Shown: one piece after another, positions 24,623 through 33,349 of the stretch | How positions within the stretch are numbered: the stretch's first letter is position 1 | Layout: each line of letters starts with the position of its first letter | From: an uncultured Gilliamella sp. | GTDB lineage: Bacteria > Pseudomonadota > Gammaproteobacteria > Enterobacterales > Orbaceae | DNA length: 34,107 nucleotides | Assembly (NCBI GenBank): GCA_946480175.1 | Contig: CAMLIK010000019.1 | Span: 1 to 34,107 of the forward strand | Direction: 5' to 3' | The notes under the pieces: model-generated | The model's input: only the letters and a program-made list of their open reading frames with translations | Databases searched by the model: none | Told to the model about the DNA's origin: nothing | Program-made: the position numbers and the translations under genes

Positions 24623-24650
24623 TTTCTAAACTACCTACACGGCATTAAAC
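24623..24650 (-). repeat. Solitary type I-F CRISPR repeat
   Basis: 28 nt, identical at 25 of 28 positions to the near-canonical repeat at 23719-23746. It shares the GTTTAATGC variant end with the decayed repeat 23659-23686. No partner repeat is found one 60-nt unit to either side. It lies 64 nt past the antitoxin stop, on the opposite strand. Confidence 0.75.
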
Positions 24651-24663
24651 TAGAACAAAACAT

Positions 24664-24691
24664 ACTATAAACATTGTTTGCTAAAAGGCAA
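24664..24691 (-). promoter_or_regulatory. Candidate promoter reading into the solitary repeat
   Basis: Minus-strand -35 TTGCCT (24686-24691), 16-nt spacer, -10 TATAGT (24664-24669). Transcription would start about 7 nt before the repeat and could end at the hairpin at 24571-24597, giving an RNA of roughly 85 nt. Confidence 0.4.
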
Positions 24692-24711
24692 AGGGCAATT
24701 TTGATTTTAAA

Positions 24712-24783
24712 AACCCTTTTTTTAAGCTAATTATTAATGCCATGATTTTTATTGATTTTATTTTAAGCTAAAAAAAAGGGTTA
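24712..24783. repeat. 17-bp inverted repeat in the gap before rlmF
   Basis: AACCC-T7-AAGCT on the left and, inverted, AACCC-T8-AGCT on the right, 16 of 17 matching. It lies between the solitary CRISPR repeat and the 3' end of rlmF. Runs of T and a matching GGG/CCC suggest a large weak stem, possibly an rlmF terminator or a relic of mobile DNA. Confidence 0.4.
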
Positions 24784-24837
24784 GCGATGATGGATTTTGA
24801 TTTTTAAAAAAACTACTTCTCACTAATTTTTTGGACT

Positions 24838-25800
24838 TCAAAAAGTGCCTTGCTCAACTCTTTGAATCTGCATTTTTCGCTCTTTTGGATCGAAAAACGT
24901 CCATGCGACAAAACGACTCAATTTTTGACCTTGTGCCATTGAGACAATTATGTATTCAGTTACGGCTACATTTTTCAGTTGTTTTTTTATATTACTCAGC
25001 GATTCTTTTTTTGATACTAATGAGGAAAACCATAGGCATTGCTCTTTATATTTGATACTCTCTGTTATCATCCGATCAATAAATGCACTTTCGCCCCCTT
25101 TGCACCAAAGTTCGGCATGTTGTCCACCAAAATTAAGGATAACTTTATTCTTAGTAGAGTTCACTTTACCTAGCTTTTGTAGTTTGGTGTAAGCCGTAGC
25201 ATGGGCTTCTTGTTCAGATCGATGGAAAGGTGGATTGCATACGCTAGCTAGATAAAACTCGTTGGGCTGAATGATATTTTCAAAAATAGCTTCGCTGTTA
25301 AGTTGTAAGCGACATTGTAGGGTATTTTTTAATAGATCATTGGATTTGGCTATTAACGAAGCAACTTTGATGGATGTAGGATTAATATCACTCCCCACAA
25401 AAGACCAACCATACTCGGCACAACCAATAATCGGATAAATAATATTCGCGCCAACACCAATATCTAATATGCGAACTCGCTTACCGATAGGCGTCTGATT
25501 TTGATTATCTTGCGCCAAGAGATCTGCCAAATAGTGAATATAATCTGCGCGTCCCGGAATTGGCGGGCAGAGATAATTGTCAGGAATATCCCAATACGAG
25601 AGTTGATAATAGTGCAATAAGAGTGCTTTGTTGAGTGTTTTAATCGCAATAGGATCAGCAAAATCAATCGTCACCCGACCAAATTGATTAGGTTTAACAA
25701 AATTTGCTAGCTCGGGTAATGTTTTGATAAGTAAATCAAATGGATAACCATTAATATGTTTATTGCGGGGATGTAAAACGGTTTTTTTGATTGATTGCAT
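24838..25800 (-). CDS. rlmF: 23S rRNA (adenine-1618-N6)-methyltransferase
   Basis: Methylates A1618 of 23S rRNA. It has 320 aa (E. coli RlmF/YbiN 308). Seen: VLHPRNKHINGYPF at the N terminus, YWDIPDNYLCPPIPGRADYI, SAM-binding motif I ILDIGVGANIIYP, motif IV NPPFHRSEQEA (the N6-adenine methyltransferase NPPF), LNFGGQHAELWCKGGESAF and MAQGQKLSRFVAWTFF. All align with E. coli RlmF. It is a core gene, yet it lies inside the segment bracketed by the 25-bp direct repeats. The Shine-Dalgarno is weak; the start is fixed by similarity of the N terminus. Confidence 0.95.
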   Translation of the reverse strand: MQSIKKTVLHPRNKHINGYPFDLLIKTLPELANFVKPNQFGRVTIDFADPIAIKTLNKALLLHYYQLSYWDIPDNYLCPPIPGRADYIHYLADLLAQDNQNQTPIGKRVRILDIGVGANIIYPIIGCAEYGWSFVGSDINPTSIKVASLIAKSNDLLKNTLQCRLQLNSEAIFENIIQPNEFYLASVCNPPFHRSEQEAHATAYTKLQKLGKVNSTKNKVILNFGGQHAELWCKGGESAFIDRMITESIKYKEQCLWFSSLVSKKESLSNIKKQLKNVAVTEYIIVSMAQGQKLSRFVAWTFFDPKERKMQIQRVEQGTF

Positions 25801-25881
25801 GAATGATCCAAGATAATGAATTGCTGGCTATTATAGCGTTTTTCAGCAAATTTGTGAAAAAATCGAGTGGTTTTATACTCC

Positions 25882-25906
25882 AAAAACCCCGTTCCTCAAC
25901 TTTTTT
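25882..25906. repeat. 25-bp direct repeat, right copy
   Basis: Identical to 22132-22156, in the same orientation. It lies in the 190-nt divergent gap between rlmF and the transporter gene. The bases after it (25911-25938) bear only a vague likeness to the decayed CRISPR repeat that follows the left copy. Confidence 0.7.
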
Positions 25907-25990
25907 TATAACCGTTATCGGTAGGTGAATCATACAAAATTTATTTTGGATTTGTTATAATTTATTCCTTTCTATTTATACAATACCGTA

Positions 25991-27409
25991 ATGAAATATC
26001 TAAAACCATTTTCGATATTACCGATTTTTAGTTTAATGCTAATGTCTTTTAATTCACATGCCAGCGAGTTTAATGGACAAGCGTTATCATTGTATTGGGC
26101 AATTCCGTTTGTAGGAATTTTATTATCAATCGCTTTATGCCCACTGTTTTTAGCCCGATTATGGCATTATCATTATGGCAAAATCGTTGCTATTTGGACG
26201 TTTATATTTTTAGGCTCTGCATTATTCTCTTTTGGATTATTCACCACGATCGAGTTAACGGTACATGCCATTATTGAGGAGTATATTCCTTTTATATTGC
26301 TACTTTTGACGCTGTTTACGGTTTCTGGCGGCATTCTTATTAAGAGTGATAAGATCAGTACCCCAAAATCAAATGTTATTTTATTAGCGGTCGGAGTCGT
26401 TCTTGCCTCTATTATGGGAACGACTGGCGCTGCGATGTTGATGATTCGACCATTACTTCGAGCTAATCGCCAGCGACAATATGCAGTGCATACCGTGATC
26501 TTCTTTATCTTTTTAGTTGCCAATATTGGTGGCGGATTAACCCCTTTAGGTGATCCTCCGTTATTTATTGGTTTTTTAAAAGGCGTTGATTTTTTCTGGA
26601 CTGTTAAGCATATGTTATTGCCAGTTGTGCTGACATCAGGTTTACTGCTAATCATCTATTATTTTATCGATAGGTACTATTATGTTAAGCAGTATGGTGT
26701 CATTAATAACACAATTAGCGCGGAACCCGTTAAGATATATGGTCTAAAAAATCTTGTGTTATTAGTCGCTATTATTGCTAGTGTGCTATTGTCTGGCGTA
26801 TGGCATTCGTCGCTATATTTTACGCTGTTAGGATCACAAATAGCATTACAAAATCTTATTCGTGATGCTCTTTTTATTGCAATTACGCTTATCTCTATTG
26901 TGATGACGCCGAAACAAGTCCGAGCTGGTAACGAATTTAATTGGGATCCGATAAAAGAGGTGGCTAAATTATTTATCGGTATTTTTATTACTATTGTGCC
27001 TGTGTTAGCGATTTTACGTGCAGGTGATCAGGGTGCTTTGGCTTCAGTGGTTTCGATGGTGACAAGTGAACACGGTACACCAATAAATAGCATGTATTTT
27101 TGGTTATCTGGATTATTATCCGGATTTTTAGATAATGCACCAACTTATCTGGTCTTTTTTAATTTAGCATCCGGTAATGCCGCCAGCTTAATGACTACCT
27201 TCGAAAACACGTTACTGGCCATTTCAATGGGCTCGGTATTTATGGGCGCTCTAAGTTATATTGGTAATGCACCTAACTTTATGGTGAAAACCATCGCTTG
27301 CCAACATAAAATCACTATGCCAAGCTTTTTCGGTTATATGAAATGGTCAATTGCCATTTTGATCCCGGTTTTTATTATTGATAATTTGGTGTTTTTTGTG
27401 CTCTTTTAA
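25991..27409 (+). CDS. CitMHS_2-type ion transporter (putative Na+:H+ antiporter or citrate transporter)
   Basis: A 472 aa integral membrane protein of the IT superfamily branch often annotated as 'putative citrate transport' or sodium:proton antiporter. Roughly 11-12 hydrophobic segments are visible, for example LSLYWAIPFVGILLSIALCP, FILLLLTLFTVSGGILI, VIFFIFLVANIGGGLTPLGD and LFIGIFITIVPVLAIL. Hallmarks include the conserved GGGLTPLGDPPLFIGFLKGV loop, the paired loop GFLDNAPTYLVFFNLA, and NAPNFMVKTIA near the end. The first 24 residues end in SHA and may be a cleaved signal. No good Shine-Dalgarno is seen before the ATG. The substrate cannot be set from sequence. Single gene, convergent with the porin gene. 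Confidence 0.8.
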   Translation: MKYLKPFSILPIFSLMLMSFNSHASEFNGQALSLYWAIPFVGILLSIALCPLFLARLWHYHYGKIVAIWTFIFLGSALFSFGLFTTIELTVHAIIEEYIPFILLLLTLFTVSGGILIKSDKISTPKSNVILLAVGVVLASIMGTTGAAMLMIRPLLRANRQRQYAVHTVIFFIFLVANIGGGLTPLGDPPLFIGFLKGVDFFWTVKHMLLPVVLTSGLLLIIYYFIDRYYYVKQYGVINNTISAEPVKIYGLKNLVLLVAIIASVLLSGVWHSSLYFTLLGSQIALQNLIRDALFIAITLISIVMTPKQVRAGNEFNWDPIKEVAKLFIGIFITIVPVLAILRAGDQGALASVVSMVTSEHGTPINSMYFWLSGLLSGFLDNAPTYLVFFNLASGNAASLMTTFENTLLAISMGSVFMGALSYIGNAPNFMVKTIACQHKITMPSFFGYMKWSIAILIPVFIIDNLVFFVLF

Positions 27410-27432
27410 TGCGTGACGCCTTTTTGCATTCC

Positions 27433-27464
27433 CCCAAGTAAAGTGAGCTCAATTTTTACTTGGG
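27433..27464. terminator. Bidirectional terminator between transporter and porin genes
   Basis: CCCAAGTAAA (27433-27442) pairs with TTTACTTGGG (27455-27464), a 10-bp stem with a 12-nt loop between two convergent genes, with AT-rich flanks. Confidence 0.65.
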
Positions 27465-27491
27465 ATGGAATTTTAATTTAATTAGTATTAA

Positions 27492-28673
27492 TTAGAAGAA
27501 ATATTTAAAGCGAACCCTTACCCCATAACGATTATCATTACCACCGCCTTGTTTATCATCACGTTCCAGTCTAGATAAATACGTACCTAAGTAGATATTA
27601 AAGTTATCCATATCCATCACATTCGGAATTAAGTATGAAGCATTAATAGTATGTAATTTATATTTACCTTTAGCATAAATTTCACCATCGCCTTGGTAAT
27701 TGGTATTGAAGGCTTTAATATCATTGGCAGCATAAATGTAACCAAGACCAAGCCTTTGCCAAATACCGTTTATACCTGCTGTAAAATCTCTTTCTTGTTC
27801 GGCATCTAAATACGAAATGCTGCTATTGAGAAGTAACCCATCGAATGATTTATCGAAGTCTCCTTCACTATTCCAGCTCATAGTAAGGCCATAGCCATGG
27901 CGTTTAGACTGATCATGCCATTTATCATTTTTATCATGATAGCCATAAGCATTATTAACTACATTGCGTTCCATGGCGATGGCTACAGAGAGATCATTAG
28001 TTCGGTAGGAAATGATTGGACGTAGGTAAACGACGTTTTTATCTTTATGCAATTTATAACCATGATACCGGTTATTAGCAAATAAGGATGTTCCATCTTT
28101 TACCATTGCATTAACTTGTAAATTCACCGCACCTAATTCTTTAGTTAATTCGATGGCACCGCCGTTACTACTACGCCCTCTACCCTCTTTTAGCATATAA
28201 ATGTAACCAAAGCCATCGCTATAGAGATCGTTTGCGGTGTTACCGGAGTATTCGATAAAGGTATCTTGCCCAAGTGGGAACATGTCATAAGCTTCATAAC
28301 GGCCGATTCTTAAACGCCAATCATCTTTTCTGCCAAAATAAAAACTAGCATCATCTAAATTAACTTTACCGCTCAAATCAGCTAGTGGTTGTACCGAGAA
28401 TCCAGCATAGTTTCGATTTTCTAATTCTCTTTTTCCATCCATGCCGAATAAAATGCGGCCATTGATATCCCACTGTTCTGTATCGCTAGCATCAAAATCT
28501 TTATTTGCCGATGTCCTAAGTGAGGTTAACTGCTTTTTTTTGCTTGCAGCATCTATATTAAATTCCACATCACCATAAAATTTAAGTGTACCTTGATCGG
28601 TCTGCCATTCAATTGATGCTGATGCTAATAAAGAATAGAAACAGCAGACTCCGGCAATTATTTTTAATTTCAT
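27492..28673 (-). CDS. Outer-membrane porin, probable glycoside porin
   Basis: 393 aa with a signal peptide (KLKIIAGVCCFYSLLASA, then SIEW) and many alternating hydrophobic beta strands. It ends VRFKYFF, the aromatic C terminus recognised by the BAM complex. It resembles the RafY-like glycoporin group: WRLRIGRYEAYDMFPLGQD and YSDGFGYIYML are in keeping with sugar-specific porins. AAAGGAAA lies before the ATG. It is the last gene of the leftward operon that also encodes a symporter and a rhamnosidase, so it probably brings rhamnosylated glycosides through the outer membrane. The family is inferred from fold pattern and context. Confidence 0.75.
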   Translation of the reverse strand: MKLKIIAGVCCFYSLLASASIEWQTDQGTLKFYGDVEFNIDAASKKKQLTSLRTSANKDFDASDTEQWDINGRILFGMDGKRELENRNYAGFSVQPLADLSGKVNLDDASFYFGRKDDWRLRIGRYEAYDMFPLGQDTFIEYSGNTANDLYSDGFGYIYMLKEGRGRSSNGGAIELTKELGAVNLQVNAMVKDGTSLFANNRYHGYKLHKDKNVVYLRPIISYRTNDLSVAIAMERNVVNNAYGYHDKNDKWHDQSKRHGYGLTMSWNSEGDFDKSFDGLLLNSSISYLDAEQERDFTAGINGIWQRLGLGYIYAANDIKAFNTNYQGDGEIYAKGKYKLHTINASYLIPNVMDMDNFNIYLGTYLSRLERDDKQGGGNDNRYGVRVRFKYFF

Positions 28674-28705
28674 TGTTATTTCCTTTTAAAGTAGAGTTAG
28701 TCAGC

Positions 28706-30061
28706 TTATTTGTCATCACTAGAATTTTGGCTTCTGGCATCAAGCTCCGCTCGAATTGAAGCGTAACTATCATCAAGTTTGTAGAACTTAGCGATCCAAA
28801 ACATCGATGCGATAATTAGAATAGCCGGTAGATATAAATAGCAGAGTTTAATTGCAAAAAGCGCACTCGGAACTTGAATCGCATTAGCAACATAACCACC
28901 GGATGAGAGTAAGAAACCAATAATCGCCCCCGCACCTGCCATTGCTACTTTACCTAAAAAGCCATTGATTGAAGTTAAGATCCCAGCAGTATTGATACCG
29001 GTCTTCCACACCCCATAATCAACAGGATCGGCCTGCATGGAAAAGTAGATAGCCATACGTTGACCAGCGCCTAAAGATAAGATAACTGCCCCGATGATAA
29101 GGCAAGTATGGTTAACGCCCGATAACATCATTATTCCCATACCAATTAGGTTGATAGTGCTTGAGAAAAGGTAAACATGACGTTTTTTCATATAATTGGC
29201 TAACAATGGAACGGTAAGCGTACCAATTAAGGGGACGAAAGTTGATATTCCGGCAATAATGGCGGTAATGTTTTCACTTTCAACGTAATAGTTAAAAAAA
29301 TAGACCAACGATCCAGTTTGTAAAAAAAATGCCCCCCACATTAAAAAGATATTGGCTGCGAAGATTTTCCACGGCGTATTGTCTTTTAACCCTTTCCATG
29401 CTCGAGCTAAAGTCATTCGCTCTTGTTGTATAGTTATTTTCTCTTCAACATTTTTAAAACTTACAATTAAAAAGAAAGTAGCAATAATCCCAAAAATAAT
29501 AGCCGTAAATAAAAAGCCATGCGTTTGGTCACCCTTGCCTAAGGTCGCAACTAAAGGCAATGTTGCAACTGCGACAATAGTTGATCCTAAGGAGCCTAAC
29601 AAAATTCTTACTGATGATAAGGTTGTTCGTTCTAATGAATCTGAGGTTAAAAATGGCAACATGGCACTGAAAGGAATGTTGACGATGGTATAGATAAATG
29701 AGAGACATAGATAGGTGATAAAGGCATAGATTAATTTACCTGTTGTGCCAAAATCAGGAACATAGAAGACTAAAATACACAATATACCAAATGGAATTGC
29801 CCCGATTAATAACCATGGACGACAACGCCCCCAACGTGTTGAGGTATTATCGATAACTAAACCCATTAATACATCAGCAACACCGTCAACCAGACGAGTG
29901 ACTAAAAACATGATGCCTACATAGTAGGCAGGAAGCCCCATTACATCCGTATAAAAATACATCAGATATAATGAAATTAATTGCCAGACTAAGTTACAAG
30001 ATAAGTCGGCAATTCCATAACCTATACGTTGTCGCCAGAGCGAAAATAATGAATTGACCAT
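28706..30061 (-). CDS. GPH-family sugar:cation symporter (rhamnoside uptake?)
   Basis: A 451 aa transporter of the glycoside-pentoside-hexuronide:cation symporter family (MelB, UidB, XynT relatives). It has about 12 membrane segments. Family marks include IGYGIADLSCNLVWQLISLY in helix 1, DVLMGLVIDNTSTRWGRCRP (cytoplasmic loop 2-3 motif), and YTIVNIPFSAMLPFLTSDS. AAGGAA precedes the ATG. It is 26 nt downstream of the rhamnosidase gene and upstream of the porin gene, so its cargo is likely a rhamnose-containing glycoside. The substrate is set by context only. Confidence 0.85.
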   Translation of the reverse strand: MVNSLFSLWRQRIGYGIADLSCNLVWQLISLYLMYFYTDVMGLPAYYVGIMFLVTRLVDGVADVLMGLVIDNTSTRWGRCRPWLLIGAIPFGILCILVFYVPDFGTTGKLIYAFITYLCLSFIYTIVNIPFSAMLPFLTSDSLERTTLSSVRILLGSLGSTIVAVATLPLVATLGKGDQTHGFLFTAIIFGIIATFFLIVSFKNVEEKITIQQERMTLARAWKGLKDNTPWKIFAANIFLMWGAFFLQTGSLVYFFNYYVESENITAIIAGISTFVPLIGTLTVPLLANYMKKRHVYLFSSTINLIGMGIMMLSGVNHTCLIIGAVILSLGAGQRMAIYFSMQADPVDYGVWKTGINTAGILTSINGFLGKVAMAGAGAIIGFLLSSGGYVANAIQVPSALFAIKLCYLYLPAILIIASMFWIAKFYKLDDSYASIRAELDARSQNSSDDK

Positions 30062-30087
30062 TTTTTTATTCCTTATTAATTTTGCAG

Positions 30088-31656
30088 TTAAAGTTTATTT
30101 TGTCGAATAAACCAAGCGGGAGTGCAACTCCATGCATGACAATAGCTATTGATGATTTTGCTGCCATACGGCGAGTAATTAAGGTTGTTTGGATCAAACA
30201 ATTCCCAAAATGTGTCAGCACCAAATTCAACCATTTTTCCCCAATATGCTTTAATCTCATTGATGGCTTGTTGTTTCATGCCTACTTTGAATAGCGCTAA
30301 GATGTAATGATGACGTAAATAAGGGGTGTTCATACCTATTTCAGGTGGCGTGGTTATTAATTGGGATAATAATTTTTGTTGATGGGCTAAATCGCCAATA
30401 TCCGCTAAAATCATCCAGATTTGCGTGGCATAACTAATTTGTTTTTGTTTACCACTGACGTAAAAACCGGTTTTCTCATCCCATAATGTGTATGCTGCTC
30501 GTTTAACCAAAGCTAATTTCTGGCTCAGTTTTTCGGTTATGTCGGGTTGAAAATGGTGTGAGAGTTGACAAGCTTTGTCTAAACAGTAGATTAAAACACC
30601 TTGAGAAGCACCTTGTTTGTTGAGTTTTTCGTGCCAATCAATAAATGACCACCAATCATCACTATCAGTCACTAATCCTTGTGAATCACAGCGGTTTAGG
30701 TTTATTTCAATTTGTTGTAATGCAATAGGCCAAAGATCGGTAACTGTTTGTATATCATTAGTTTGATTAAAATAGTCATAAAGCACATCGACAAATAAGA
30801 GCGAGTAGTCAAATAAGAAAGTATCATCACCAATGATATCGGGTTTTACAAATATATTAGCTGAGACCATGCCATCTTCACGACGATGGCTTGCAAAGAG
30901 ATATAAGCAGCGACGAACTAAATCGTAGTGTTGAAACGTGACGTTATTAACTAGGGATTGTAAACGCAAGTCGCCTAACCATAATCTTCGATCCCTTTTT
31001 GGACCATCTTCAAAGACGTCTTGCATGCAGTTTCGTAGTGTATGTATGGATACCTGATCTATCTTAGCTAATTGCGGATCTTGTGATTGATAAGTTAGAC
31101 AGATTTCTGGTGCCGAACTAACTGTGTTAAAGGTTATCTCTTTAAATAAGATCCGATATTTAGGCGAAAGCGAGACAATGTCGATTTTTAAATAACGAAA
31201 ACAGTAGCGTCGAGTTAAGTTGATTTTAGTGGGTAAAACATCAATATATTCGTCATGCTGTTGTAACCAGCTTTTGCTAAGCCAACCTTGGTATTGATCA
31301 AATCGTTCTGCCATTTCGCAGAGTGTTTCACCAAAAGTTAATTTTATATGCGCTGGTGCATCGGGTGGGCTGCCGATAGATTCGCATAGGAAAGAGAGAT
31401 ATCCAACATTATGCTGGCCAAAATCAATGATGAAACTATCGCCTGAATGAAAACTTTGATGCAAATAATGCTCTGCATCACTAACAACTTGTGATGAGCA
31501 ATTATGAAAAGCACTCAGATCATTAATGACAGAGATGATATTTTGGGGAGTAATCTTGTTTTGATGGATTACTGGTTGTAATTGCTCAGCTTTTAGAATG
31601 AATGCATTATTTTTTATCATAATTGCATTAACGTTTTTTTGAATTGCTTGTGCCAT
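30088..31656 (-). CDS. GH78 alpha-L-rhamnosidase, cytoplasmic
   Basis: Hydrolyses terminal alpha-L-rhamnose from glycosides. It has 522 aa with no signal peptide, so it acts after uptake. An N-terminal beta-sandwich region is followed by an (alpha/alpha)6 barrel from about residue 190. EDGPKRDRRLWLGDLRL contains Asp222, the position I recall as general acid in the 519-aa Klebsiella oxytoca enzyme. Glu485 in DTFWELFDPN fits the general base (Glu490 there). SYCHAWSCTPAWF near the end is usual for the family. AGGAG lies 7 nt before the ATG. It is first in the operon with the symporter and porin genes. Free rhamnose catabolic genes are not in the window. Confidence 0.88.
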   Translation of the reverse strand: MAQAIQKNVNAIMIKNNAFILKAEQLQPVIHQNKITPQNIISVINDLSAFHNCSSQVVSDAEHYLHQSFHSGDSFIIDFGQHNVGYLSFLCESIGSPPDAPAHIKLTFGETLCEMAERFDQYQGWLSKSWLQQHDEYIDVLPTKINLTRRYCFRYLKIDIVSLSPKYRILFKEITFNTVSSAPEICLTYQSQDPQLAKIDQVSIHTLRNCMQDVFEDGPKRDRRLWLGDLRLQSLVNNVTFQHYDLVRRCLYLFASHRREDGMVSANIFVKPDIIGDDTFLFDYSLLFVDVLYDYFNQTNDIQTVTDLWPIALQQIEINLNRCDSQGLVTDSDDWWSFIDWHEKLNKQGASQGVLIYCLDKACQLSHHFQPDITEKLSQKLALVKRAAYTLWDEKTGFYVSGKQKQISYATQIWMILADIGDLAHQQKLLSQLITTPPEIGMNTPYLRHHYILALFKVGMKQQAINEIKAYWGKMVEFGADTFWELFDPNNLNYSPYGSKIINSYCHAWSCTPAWFIRQNKL

Positions 31657-31901
31657 ATTCTTCTCCTATAGAAAACGTTTAGGAGTATAGCTAGGCAAAA
31701 CAAAGGCTAGCTACCAAGATACTGCCAGATTGCACCTATAAGTGGCAATATTAAAAAGCTTAGACCGAGCGAGTTCACATTTCTGAGAATATTATTTTTT
31801 ATCTCATGCTTGATTACTTTATTGTGTTTATAGATTAGATAAAAATTATCTTTTATTAAGCGCAATACCTTAATAGGTTGTCGTTGTAAGGATTGATAAA
31901 T

Positions 31902-32708
31902 ATGAATACTTTGAAAATTGATACTTATTTTAATCATAAATTAGATAAATTAGCGCTATATAAAAGCGATCCTGAAGACAATGGTAGTGAGCATAATCAT
32001 GAATTTGATGAATTAGTCATTGTTGAGCAGGGCCATGGCTTACATGTTATTAATGGTAAGCCATTATTTATTCAACAAGGTGATGTATTTTTAGTTAGAA
32101 ATCATGATTATCATTTTTATGATGACCTTGGCACATTAAAGTTGACTAATATCCTGATTAATCCTAATCAGCATTTTACTTTTTTAAAAAATATGGAAGA
32201 GTTGTTAAAACCTATTTCAGCTAGTGATTTAGGTTCTTATATTTGGTTAGCCCCTGTCATCCATAAGGAGTGTAATATAGTTATTAATCAATTATTTAAT
32301 TTAGATAACTCAATTGAGCACCGTGAGTATCTGTTTTTTAAATTACTGATTATCATTAAACAATACAAGCAACAATCACAAAAAAATAACACTCGTTTCA
32401 AACTCCACCTTTTGCTCAATCATCTTCAAGAAAATTGTTTTAATGAATATAATTGGAACGATATAGCGCAAAGGTTTCATTTAACAACCCGGACAATGTT
32501 TAGGCATATTAAACAAGCGACTGGATTAACTCCTGAAAATTACATTAAACGATTAAGGTTAATGTCAGCACGATTGAAGATTAGAGAAAGTGATATGACT
32601 ATTACAGAAATATCATTACTATGTGGTTTTGTAAACAGTACTCATTTTACTACTCTTTATAAAAAAACTTTTGGGATCACACCAACAGAAGAGCGAAAAG
32701 TTAATTAG
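31902..32708 (+). CDS. AraC-family regulator, RhaS/RhaR-like
   Basis: A 268 aa likely activator of the divergent rhamnoside operon. The N-terminal cupin (HNHEFDELVIVEQGHGLHVI, GDVFLVRNHDYHFYDD) closely resembles the rhamnose-sensing domain of RhaS/RhaR. The C-terminal double HTH has NWNDIAQRFHLTTRTMFRHI and ITEISLLCGFVNSTHFTTLY, then GITPTEERK. The start at 31902 has AAGGA about 9 nt upstream; a TTG 9 nt earlier is in frame but lies too near that site. The 245-nt divergent gap to the rhamnosidase gene should hold its operators; I could not define them. Confidence 0.85.
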   Translation: MNTLKIDTYFNHKLDKLALYKSDPEDNGSEHNHEFDELVIVEQGHGLHVINGKPLFIQQGDVFLVRNHDYHFYDDLGTLKLTNILINPNQHFTFLKNMEELLKPISASDLGSYIWLAPVIHKECNIVINQLFNLDNSIEHREYLFFKLLIIIKQYKQQSQKNNTRFKLHLLLNHLQENCFNEYNWNDIAQRFHLTTRTMFRHIKQATGLTPENYIKRLRLMSARLKIRESDMTITEISLLCGFVNSTHFTTLYKKTFGITPTEERKVN

Positions 32709-32817
32709 TTGTTTAAATAAGGAGGTCGTTGAATTTTGCTTAACACTTAAATATTTCTAGCTACGTTGGGGATTTCCTAAGTGTTTTCATCGAATCAGGA
32801 AACTGGGATATACGTGA

Positions 32818-33126
32818 AATCATAAACGGGTTTATCAGGTTTATTGTCAGTTAAAACTCAACATTCGCTCTAAACGAAATAAACGATTGCCCCAACGTAA
32901 TCCACAACCATTATCAGTTCCAAGTCGTCTGGGAGAATGTTGGTCAATGGATTTTATGAGTGATAGTTCTCAAAACCACCGCCGATTTAGAACCTTTAAT
33001 GTTATTGATGACTTTAATCGTGAGGCATTAGGCATTGATATTGCAGTCAGTTTATCGGCAGGTAGAATTACCCGTTATCGCAATCATAATAAATATGATT
33101 GCGATTTGGTCAATTGCTACTTGTGA
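32818..33126 (+). pseudogene. IS3-family transposase (orfB) remnant
   Basis: An open stretch of 102 codons, starting after a TGA at 32815 and without its own good start. It reads like the middle of an IS407/IS2-group DDE transposase: NHKRVYQVYCQLKLNIRSKR, then RLGECWSMDFMSD (the first catalytic Asp), RRFRTFNVIDDFNREALGID (the Asp-rich core), then divergence and a stop after the next ~25 codons. The N-terminal HTH part, the second Asp and the DDE Glu are missing, so it is dead. No terminal inverted repeats were found. The rest of the 641-nt gap 32709-33349 shows nothing else. Confidence 0.8.
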
Positions 33127-33349
33127 ATGTCAATGAAAAAATAATTTGTGTCATTATTAAGCTATGTAGTTATTTACTTCGATTAATTATGATAGGTGAG
33201 GCAATCCATAGCTGTCGTTATTGCTTATATTGAACCTCTCTAATACAAAAAATGATTATTACCGTCTTAGCGTTATTTCGCCTTCTGAATTTAAACACAT
33301 ATTATTAACAATAACTTAAAACTATTTCCAAATTTAGTTGAATGCTGCA

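Noticed and set aside
25911-25938. Degenerate CRISPR repeat after the right 25-bp copy
   Set aside because: Likeness to the repeat after the left copy needs several gaps; the match is not better than chance for AT-rich DNA.
31780-31805. Possible CRP site upstream of the rhamnosidase gene
   Set aside because: Only one half site (TGTGA) is good; the second half does not match TCACA.
31707-31937. 76-aa leftward ORF in the divergent gap of the rhamnoside cluster
   Set aside because: It overlaps the start of the AraC-family gene, has no Shine-Dalgarno or family likeness, and would occupy the control region.
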